Shown here piece by piece: positions 58,235 to 64,000 of a stretch of DNA of 64,000 bases. The translations under genes were made by a program, and so were the position numbers. The first letter of the stretch is position 1, and each line of letters begins with the position of its first letter. The notes beneath the pieces were generated by a model. The model had not been told where the DNA came from, did not search any database, and worked only from the letters and a program-made list of their open reading frames with translations. Source of the stretch: Lactobacillus sp. (lineage in GTDB: Bacteria; Bacillota; Bacilli; Lactobacillales; Lactobacillaceae); contig JAKVKU010000005.1 in assembly GCA_022484695.1 (NCBI GenBank), forward strand, positions 124,001-188,000, read 5' to 3'.

Positions 58235-59295
58235 ATGCAACACACAAGCCTTTTTACAAAAAGAATTGGTTTAGAAATAGTGCGCTGGTGTTGGGTAGTT
58301 TATTGGTGTTGGCCTTTTGTTTTCTACCCATCAATTACTTTTTAGAATCTCCTGGGACTGCTGAACAAGTGGCCCAGTTTGTGAAAATAGATCATAAAAA
58401 GGACCAGACCAAAGGTAAATATCTACTGACCACAGTGCGCCTACAACAAGCCACCCCTTTGCAATTGATCATCGGTCATTTTCAGCCATATACCGATATC
58501 ATGTCCAAGTCTGAAGTGATGGGGGATGCCAGCAGCGCGGCGTATGACACCCTGCAGAATTACTATATTGAAAATTCTGAAAACACCGCCATTGCCCAAG
58601 CCTTTAAAAAGGCGGGCAAACCTTACACGTTGAAATTTATTGGGGTGTATGTTTTAGATATCATTGACCAATCTAATTTCAAGAATAAGTTGAAATTAGG
58701 GGATACGGTGTCGGCGGTCAATCAGCAGCATTTTAAAAGTGCCACGGATTTTCAAAAATACGTGCGCCAACAAAAAGTGGGTCAAAAAGTCACCATTTCA
58801 TATTTGCGCGCCGGGGCCACTAAAACCACCGCAGGCAAGTTGATTCAATTGCCCAATAGTCACCAGGCTGGTTTAGGTATCACCTTGACGGACCATACGA
58901 AAGTGAGTACCAAAGAACCCGTTAAAATTGATGCAGGGGCCATTGGTGGCCCCTCAGCGGGATTGATGTTTACCTTACAGGTTTACGATCAGATCAGCGG
59001 CCATCATTTGCGCAAGGGCCGCATTGTGGCAGGTACTGGCACGATTGCCAGTGATGGGGCCGTGGGACCGATCGGTGGGATCGATAAAAAAGTCGTCGCG
59101 GCTTCTAAAGCTGGGGCTACTATCTTTTTTGCACCCAATGATCAGCTGACCAAAGCGGAACGGCAAAAAACGCCCAATTATCAAAATAACTATCAAATTG
59201 CTAAAAGTACCGCAAAAAAAATAAACACAAAGATGAAAATTGTCCCAGTTCAAACACTGGATGAAGCAATTCATTATTTACAAACTACTTCCTAA
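58231..59295 (+). CDS. ylbL: PDZ-containing S16 (Lon-like) membrane protease, SepM/YlbL family
   Basis: Membrane-anchored serine protease facing outward. N-terminal membrane anchor at about residues 15-35, a PDZ domain (about 120-205, LKLGDTVSAVNQQHF), and the S16 domain with catalytic Ser242 (GGPSAGLMF) and Lys287 (DKKVVAA). In streptococci SepM trims a competence pheromone; here the gene lies directly before comEA, but a matching pheromone is not visible. 354 residues, intact. Confidence 0.92.
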   Translation: MNATHKPFYKKNWFRNSALVLGSLLVLAFCFLPINYFLESPGTAEQVAQFVKIDHKKDQTKGKYLLTTVRLQQATPLQLIIGHFQPYTDIMSKSEVMGDASSAAYDTLQNYYIENSENTAIAQAFKKAGKPYTLKFIGVYVLDIIDQSNFKNKLKLGDTVSAVNQQHFKSATDFQKYVRQQKVGQKVTISYLRAGATKTTAGKLIQLPNSHQAGLGITLTDHTKVSTKEPVKIDAGAIGGPSAGLMFTLQVYDQISGHHLRKGRIVAGTGTIASDGAVGPIGGIDKKVVAASKAGATIFFAPNDQLTKAERQKTPNYQNNYQIAKSTAKKINTKMKIVPVQTLDEAIHYLQTTS

Positions 59296-59301
59296 AAAAT
59301 T

Positions 59302-59349
59302 TACCTCCTTAACTGGCGTAATTTGAATTATGCCAATTATAAGGAGGTA
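59302..59349 (+). promoter_or_regulatory. Hairpin that buries the comEA ribosome binding site
   Basis: TACCTCCTTA (59302-59311) is exactly complementary to TAAGGAGGTA (59340-59349), the comEA ribosome site; an inner TGGCGTAATT/AATTATGCCA helix extends it (one G-U pair). A short T run follows, so it can also act as a terminator for the ylbL operon. The ATG is at 59355. Confidence 0.75.
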
Positions 59350-59354
59350 TTTTT

Positions 59355-60047
59355 ATGGCGTTTATAGAACTACTTAAGCGTTACTATTGGATTGGCTTGA
59401 TTTTGGTGTTATTGGCCGGCGGTTTTATTTGGCGGCAAAACCGCCAGGCGGCTGTGACAGTCAATAACACGCCAGTGCCAATCAATCATCAAAGCTCAGT
59501 GGCGAGCACTTCGGCTACTGCCACCAGCCAATCGGTACCACCAGCGCCAAAAACCAGGCCTCAGTCCAGCCCCCAGACCACCGGGTCAACCGGGTCACAG
59601 CAAATTATGGTAGATGTGAAGGGTGCTGTGAAACGGCCGGGGGTCTATCGCCTCAAAGCAGAAGACCGGGTATTGGATGCCATCAAGCGGGCCGGGGGCT
59701 TCACCCCAGCAGCCGACCAGCGTCAAGTTAATTTGGCTCAAAAGGTTCAAGATCAAGCCATGCTCTACATTCCCACCCCAGACGACCCCCAACCCGCTGC
59801 TAGTATGGGCCTACAAGCCAGTTCGGGCGCCGGTGGGGCAGCGAACAGCCCCCAAGCCAAGATCAATTTGAACACCGCAACGGCTGAACAGCTTCAAGAA
59901 ATTGACGGGGTAGGTGAAAAGAAAGCCCAAAAGATTATTGATTTTCGAACCAATCAAGGCCCCTTTAAAACGATTGCAGATCTGGGGGAAATCGATGGGT
60001 TTGGGGAGAAAACCGTCGCCAATTTAGAAGATAAAGTTACGATTTAA
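59355..60047 (+). CDS. comEA: Late competence DNA receptor ComEA
   Basis: Membrane-anchored DNA-binding protein that takes up double-stranded DNA. One membrane segment (about residues 8-25), a Ser/Thr/Pro/Gln-rich linker, a SLBB domain (VDVKGAVKRPGVYRLKAEDR), and the C-terminal double helix-hairpin-helix (INLNTATAEQLQEIDGVGEK). 230 residues. Its ribosome site is complementary to upstream sequence. comEC begins at the base after its stop. Confidence 0.94.
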   Translation: MAFIELLKRYYWIGLILVLLAGGFIWRQNRQAAVTVNNTPVPINHQSSVASTSATATSQSVPPAPKTRPQSSPQTTGSTGSQQIMVDVKGAVKRPGVYRLKAEDRVLDAIKRAGGFTPAADQRQVNLAQKVQDQAMLYIPTPDDPQPAASMGLQASSGAGGAANSPQAKINLNTATAEQLQEIDGVGEKKAQKIIDFRTNQGPFKTIADLGEIDGFGEKTVANLEDKVTI

Positions 60048-62321
60048 ATGGCAGCTGGAATTTGGCGGGACCTGCAAGGCAATTGGGTCTTTTTAGCTAT
60101 CAGTTTGTTGTTGACGGCCTGGTTGTGTTTGGGGACACACCCTTTATTGGCCGGGGGGATGTTACTGTTGGCCATTGGACGCCTACTGTGGACCCGCTGC
60201 CTGGTTTTGATAGGGATTTGTGGGGGAACTTGCCTGATTTTTGCTTTATTTTGTCAAAGCCAGCAATATCCAAAGCCCGCTCCAGTACCAACCGCACCCA
60301 CAACCATCAAAATTTTGGCAGATAGCTTGAAGGTCAACGGTGATTTTTTAACCTTTGTTGCCCAGGGGCAAGTCAATGGCCGCCAGGTAAGTTTGGCGGG
60401 TAGTTATACTTTGAAAAATCCCCAAGAGCAACAATTTTTTAAAGACAACACCTTGAATTTAACCGCCACAATTGCCGGCGCTTTAACCCTGCCCAAAGCC
60501 AGTACCAACGTGGGGGAGTTTGATAGCCGGCAATATTACTGGCAGCAACAACGGATCAGGTACCAATTGCAGGTATCACGTTTGTTGAAATTAACGGCAC
60601 TTAAACAGCCCAGTTTATTCGATCGCATCCATCAATTACGGCGGGTTGTTGAACAGCACGTAGACGGGTTACCGACGCCTTTAGATGTGTATGCCAAAGG
60701 CTTAGTGATTGGTAAATTTACCGGTACTACTGCCTTTAATGAAGCTTTAAGTACCTTGGGGATCATTCACTTATTTAGCTTGTCGGGGTTACATGTTTAC
60801 GTCCTGTTGGCGGCCATTTTTTATCTTGGCAGTAAGTTATTTATCCCCAAGTCCTATTTAGAATGGGGGTTATTGGGGCTGTTGCCATTTTATGCTTTGC
60901 TGGCTGGCTCTGGAACGGGAATCAAGCGCGCCGTGGGGGTGGCAATATTAGCCATTGTGATTACGAAAAGTGGCCTCAACTTGGGACGATTGGATAAATT
61001 GAGCCTAATTTTTAGCATTCAGCTGTGGGAGAATCCCTATTTAATGTTTAGCCTTGGGGGAGTTTTGTGTTATTTATTGGCCTTTGCGCTAATTTTTAAT
61101 CGTCAGGTCAGCCTAATTGGCCAGCAAGTGATGTTGACCTTGGCCAGTTTGCCCTGTGTGTTGTATTTTCAATTTGAATGGCATCTGTTAAGTTTAATTT
61201 TGAATTTAGTGATGATCCCATTTTTTGAAGTGATTATTATGCCCTTGGTGTTCTTCAATGCTTTGTTGGGCCAGTTCATACCCCCAATCGTGGCCTTCAG
61301 TAATCAGTTATTGCTGTTAGTGGACCAAGGCCTACAAGGGGTAGCGGGTATGTCAGGCTTTAATGTGACCTTTGGCAAACCACCATTAGTCGTCGTTGTA
61401 GGCTTATCCGTGTTAAGTTTAGCCTTGATGAATCAACGTCAAAAATCCCAATGCAAACCACTGTTGCGCCTATATTTAGGTCTATTGGGGCTCACTTTTG
61501 TAGCCATTCACTTCCCCTTAACTGGCCAAGTGACCTTTATTGATGTGGGCCAAGGCGATAGTATTTTGATCACCACGCCATTCTTACGGCGGGTCTATCT
61601 AATTGATACCGGTGGCAAGCTCACTATTCCTAAACAACCTTGGCAACAGGGAACAATCCAAGCTACTGTCAACAAAGTGACCCTGCCATTTTTAAAACAA
61701 CAAGGTATTGCGCACATCGATGGGGTATTTATCAGCCACCAGGATGCCGACCATCTGGGGGACTTAGCGGATCTATTAAGGGGGATGCCCGTCAAGCAGA
61801 TTTTTTATGCCCAGGGGTTAATGCAAAATCCACAATTTGCCAGAAAAGTGCAAGATTTTCAAAAACAACTGAAGTTACAACCGGTGCTGGCTGGCCAGAC
61901 AGTCGTTACCCCGCAATTGCGGTTTAATGTGGTCCATCCCTTTAAAGCTGGTTTGGGCAGCAATGAAGATTCAATGGCCCTACATGCCAAGATTGGCGGG
62001 CACAATTGGTTGTTTACTGGCGATTTAGGTAAGACCCAGGAATTGGCAATCAGTCGCCATTTTCAACTGCAGGCGGATTTTGTGAAATTGGGGCACCATG
62101 GCTCTAAGACTTCATCGCATCCCGCTTTTTTAAAAAAGTTACGCCCTAAACTAGCTTTGATTTCCTCAGGGCGTAACAATCGCTATGGGCATCCCGACTT
62201 ACAAACCATTCAAACGCTCCAGGCTTTAAAACTGCCCTACTTAGATACCCAAACCAGCGGGATGATAACTTGGAAATACGGCTTATTCGGCTATAGTCGT
62301 TGGCAGGTATTTGGCCTATAA
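60048..62321 (+). CDS. comEC: DNA internalisation channel ComEC
   Basis: Polytopic competence protein, 757 residues and full length. N-terminal OB-like region, central competence domain with multiple membrane helices (SLSGLHVYVLLAA is typical), and a C-terminal metallo-beta-lactamase-like domain with SHQDADHLGD and KLGHHGSKTSS that may degrade the non-transported strand. The ATG touches the comEA stop without a clear ribosome site, so it probably depends on coupling. No comEB is present, as in other lactobacilli. Confidence 0.94.
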   Translation: MAAGIWRDLQGNWVFLAISLLLTAWLCLGTHPLLAGGMLLLAIGRLLWTRCLVLIGICGGTCLIFALFCQSQQYPKPAPVPTAPTTIKILADSLKVNGDFLTFVAQGQVNGRQVSLAGSYTLKNPQEQQFFKDNTLNLTATIAGALTLPKASTNVGEFDSRQYYWQQQRIRYQLQVSRLLKLTALKQPSLFDRIHQLRRVVEQHVDGLPTPLDVYAKGLVIGKFTGTTAFNEALSTLGIIHLFSLSGLHVYVLLAAIFYLGSKLFIPKSYLEWGLLGLLPFYALLAGSGTGIKRAVGVAILAIVITKSGLNLGRLDKLSLIFSIQLWENPYLMFSLGGVLCYLLAFALIFNRQVSLIGQQVMLTLASLPCVLYFQFEWHLLSLILNLVMIPFFEVIIMPLVFFNALLGQFIPPIVAFSNQLLLLVDQGLQGVAGMSGFNVTFGKPPLVVVVGLSVLSLALMNQRQKSQCKPLLRLYLGLLGLTFVAIHFPLTGQVTFIDVGQGDSILITTPFLRRVYLIDTGGKLTIPKQPWQQGTIQATVNKVTLPFLKQQGIAHIDGVFISHQDADHLGDLADLLRGMPVKQIFYAQGLMQNPQFARKVQDFQKQLKLQPVLAGQTVVTPQLRFNVVHPFKAGLGSNEDSMALHAKIGGHNWLFTGDLGKTQELAISRHFQLQADFVKLGHHGSKTSSHPAFLKKLRPKLALISSGRNNRYGHPDLQTIQTLQALKLPYLDTQTSGMITWKYGLFGYSRWQVFGL

Positions 62322-62403
62322 TAAATGAGACACTGAAATTAGTTTTTAAAGGAAGAGGTGCCTGATTTGGTTTGACTCGGCAACGATCAAAACCAATCGT
62401 GAA

Positions 62404-63423
62404 ATGATGAAAATGAATGACTTAAAAAAACAACTTGCCCAACAAAAAATAGCCCCAATTTATTTAGTGTTGGGTGAAGAAGATTACTTAATTCAACAGG
62501 CTCAGACTTTATTTTTGAATTTATTGGCACCTGAAGAGCGGGATATGAATTTTGCCAGTTATGATTTGAGTGCGGATTCCTTAGGATCGGCACTGGATGA
62601 TGCTACCTCTGTACCCTTTTTTGGGGAACGTCGGCTGGTTTGGCTTAAAGAGCCAGCCTTTTTGACGGCACAAGATACCAAGGCGCCAACAAACCAAGAG
62701 TTGGCCAGTTTGACGGCTTATTTAAATCATCCTTTAGATACCACTGTACTGGTCATTTTTGCCAAGGTTTCCAAGTTAGACGGCCGTAAAAAAATCAGCA
62801 AACTTGTCCAGAAACAGGCCACTGTGGTGGATGTGCAAAAATTGGCCCCAGCTGCCATCGAAGCGACCTTGACCCAGTTACTGCAGGCCAAAGACTATCA
62901 ACTGGCCCCGGATTCAAAAGAGCTATTGATTCAACGCTCAGATGCTGATTTTTCAGCGATTGTAGCTAATTTAGAGAAGTTATTCATTGCCGCTGCTGAT
63001 GATAAAGTCATCACCCGGCAAATGGTAGCAGAGTTAGTCTCGCCAACGTTGGAGGATAATGTTTTTGATCTGGTGGATCGGGTTTTACATCGCGATGTGC
63101 AAAGTGCCTTGGCCCTTTATCAAGACCTGCTGTTAAATAAAGAGGAGCCAATTCGCATCAATAGTATTCTTATCTCCCAGTTTCGCCTGTTGCTCCAAGT
63201 TAAAATTTTGGCTAAAAAGGGGATGACCCAAGGTAATTTGACGCAAATTTTAAAAGTGCATCCCTATCGGATCAAACTTGCCTTAAAAACGGTCAAACAG
63301 TTCAGCCAGGTGGACTTAAGACAGGCTTATTTAGGCCTACAGGATAACGACTATCAGATGAAGTCCGGCCAGCAGGATAAGATGTTGCTGTTTGAGCTGT
63401 TCATGTTAAAATTTGCCAGTTAA
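62404..63423 (+). CDS. holA: DNA polymerase III delta subunit
   Basis: Clamp-loader subunit that opens the beta sliding clamp. 339 residues; N-terminal segment IAPIYLVLGEEDYLIQQA and the central domain with FDLVDRVLHRDVQSAL are typical. Three in-frame ATGs (62404, 62407, 62413) could start it; no strong ribosome site is near any of them, and a good one at 62350-62360 belongs to no clear frame. Convergent with rpsT, as in many Firmicutes. Confidence 0.93.
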   Translation: MMKMNDLKKQLAQQKIAPIYLVLGEEDYLIQQAQTLFLNLLAPEERDMNFASYDLSADSLGSALDDATSVPFFGERRLVWLKEPAFLTAQDTKAPTNQELASLTAYLNHPLDTTVLVIFAKVSKLDGRKKISKLVQKQATVVDVQKLAPAAIEATLTQLLQAKDYQLAPDSKELLIQRSDADFSAIVANLEKLFIAAADDKVITRQMVAELVSPTLEDNVFDLVDRVLHRDVQSALALYQDLLLNKEEPIRINSILISQFRLLLQVKILAKKGMTQGNLTQILKVHPYRIKLALKTVKQFSQVDLRQAYLGLQDNDYQMKSGQQDKMLLFELFMLKFAS

Positions 63424-63431
63424 GGCATTCA

Positions 63432-63475
63432 AAAAGGCCGTCTCAAACCTAGGTTTAGGTTTGAGACGGCCTTTT
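63432..63475 (+). terminator. Terminator after holA
   Basis: Perfect 20-bp stem: 63432-63451 with 63456-63475, 4-base loop. T-rich end on both strands. Confidence 0.95.
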
Positions 63476-63485
63476 ATCATAGCTA

Positions 63486-63521
63486 TAAAAAAAGAGACCT
63501 CAGACACAAAGTCCCAGTCTC
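63486..63521 (-). terminator. Terminator after rpsT
   Basis: On the minus strand GAGAC (63517-63521) pairs with GTCTC (63494-63498) with an inner GAC/GTC pair; then seven T. Confidence 0.8.
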
Positions 63522-63544
63522 GAAAACTATCTGTCTAGATTAAA

Positions 63545-63796
63545 TTATTTGTTTAATTTAGTCAGTCTTGATTTTGCATTTGCAGCTTTGTTAGCTTTGA
63601 TCAAGCCTTTTGATTTGGCACGGTCAACAGCACTGATTGCTTGTGTATATAGTGCAGTACGATCATCACTGTTTGCAGCAACAGCTGTTTCAAATTTCTT
63701 GACAGCAGTACGCATAGCGCTCATTTGAGAAACGTTGCGTAAGTTAGCCTTACGGTTTGTTTCCACACGTTTGATAGCTGATTTGATTTGTGGCAA
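63545..63796 (-). CDS. rpsT: 30S ribosomal protein S20
   Basis: Primary 16S rRNA-binding protein, basic and helical, 83 residues. The start [14 protein letters not shown] is the family signature if TTG 63796 is used; GGAGGTG lies about 9 bases upstream on the minus strand. The upstream in-frame ATG at 63811 would put five odd residues in front. In E. coli S20 also uses a UUG start tied to autoregulation; the same mechanism here is only a possibility. Confidence 0.95.
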   Translation of the reverse strand: MPQIKSAIKRVETNRKANLRNVSQMSAMRTAVKKFETAVAANSDDRTALYTQAISAVDRAKSKGLIKANKAANAKSRLTKLNK

Positions 63797-63853
63797 AGAG
63801 AACACCTCCAACGATATATTTACTAACCATCTTAATTAGTATACAACGAAGTT

Positions 63854-63882
63854 ATTATACAGAATTGTCCCTATTATTGCAA
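63854..63882 (-). promoter_or_regulatory. rpsT promoter
   Basis: Minus strand TTGCAA (63877-63882), 17-base spacer, TATAAT (63854-63859). Strong match. Confidence 0.75.
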
Positions 63883-63932
63883 TAAAAACTTGTAAAGGAA
63901 ATTTACTTGATACGCGTCACTGTAAAAAAGAC

Positions 63933-63961
63933 TTGAAATTACGTCGAATTTTTATTATAGT
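63933..63961 (+). promoter_or_regulatory. Divergent promoter leaving the window
   Basis: TTGAAA (63933-63938), 17-base spacer, TATAGT (63956-63961); the gene it serves begins beyond the right edge. Confidence 0.6.
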
Positions 63962-64000
63962 ATGGATTGTGTTCTTTGCTACGGTATCTTAGTTTGGCGC

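Noticed and set aside
62350-62403. Upstream start for holA using the GGAAGAGGTG site
   Set aside because: The frame in phase would need CTG or ATT as start; the TTG at 62367 is out of frame and stops after two codons.

Overview
The window comes from a low-to-moderate GC Gram-positive bacterium of the Lactobacillales, most likely family Lactobacillaceae. Supporting signs are the mraY-murD-murG-divIB-ftsA-ftsZ-sepF-ylmG-ylmH-divIVA-ileS order, the RNA polymerase epsilon gene next to RNase J, a DUF1831 gene between a cysteine desulfurase and mnmA, a T-box before ileS, an M-box riboswitch, SD-driven translation with many TTG/GTG starts, and compact hairpin-plus-T-run terminators. I cannot name the species. 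A full pyruvate dehydrogenase complex, pyruvate carboxylase, glutamate synthase (GltBD) and a diaminopimelate epimerase point to a lactobacillus with more anabolic capacity than the dairy-adapted ones. The window is chromosomal core; I see no insertion sequence, prophage, CRISPR array, rRNA or tRNA.

Layout. 1-9106: cell wall and division cluster (mraY fragment to divIVA). 9094-12149: T-box leader and ileS. 12297-15032: dapF, a cold-shock protein and an MFS exporter. 15100-17075 (minus): TelA and XpaC family pair. 17256-21550: Nudix hydrolase, a small membrane protein, mtnN, cysteine desulfurase, DUF1831 and mnmA (tRNA thiolation and methyl-cycle salvage). 21714-26749: histidine phosphatase, TPR protein, recD2 and a GNAT acetyltransferase. 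27000-32915: gltB-gltD with a clear promoter and a CodY-like box. 32912-35862 (minus): diacylglycerol kinase-like protein, rnjA and rpoY. 35941-36023: a structured element that shares landmarks with the M-box. 36146-40191: small membrane protein plus a heterodimeric ABC exporter. 40254-40817 (minus): def. 40918-42356: tandem promoters, M-box riboswitch, a 28-codon ORF and a truncated P-type-ATPase-like gene. 42602-47805: pdhABCD with a candidate cre site. 47943-56370: UPF0223 gene, inositol-phosphatase-like gene, typA, ylaN, ftsW and pyc. 56407-63423: ylbF, ylbG, rsmD, coaD, sepM/ylbL, comEA, comEC and holA. 63545-63796 (minus): rpsT, with a divergent promoter pointing out of the right edge.

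How the parts fit. The first 9 kb makes lipid-linked peptidoglycan precursor and assembles and anchors the Z-ring; FtsW at 51.6 kb is the matching glycan polymerase. PDH and Pyc set the fate of pyruvate (acetyl-CoA versus oxaloacetate), and GltBD turns 2-oxoglutarate and glutamine into glutamate. mnmA with its desulfurase supplies 2-thiouridine in tRNA. comEA and comEC are the DNA-uptake core.

The most unusual locus is the Mg2+-sensing M-box at 41.0 kb, which controls not a full Mg2+ transporter but a 298-residue protein. That protein keeps only the N-terminal region and actuator domain of a P-type ATPase, with the TGES loop degenerate and no phosphorylation domain. A shorter element at 35.94 kb repeats the 5' landmarks of this M-box in the same order and near-equal spacing. 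The comEA ribosome binding site is also buried in a long hairpin.
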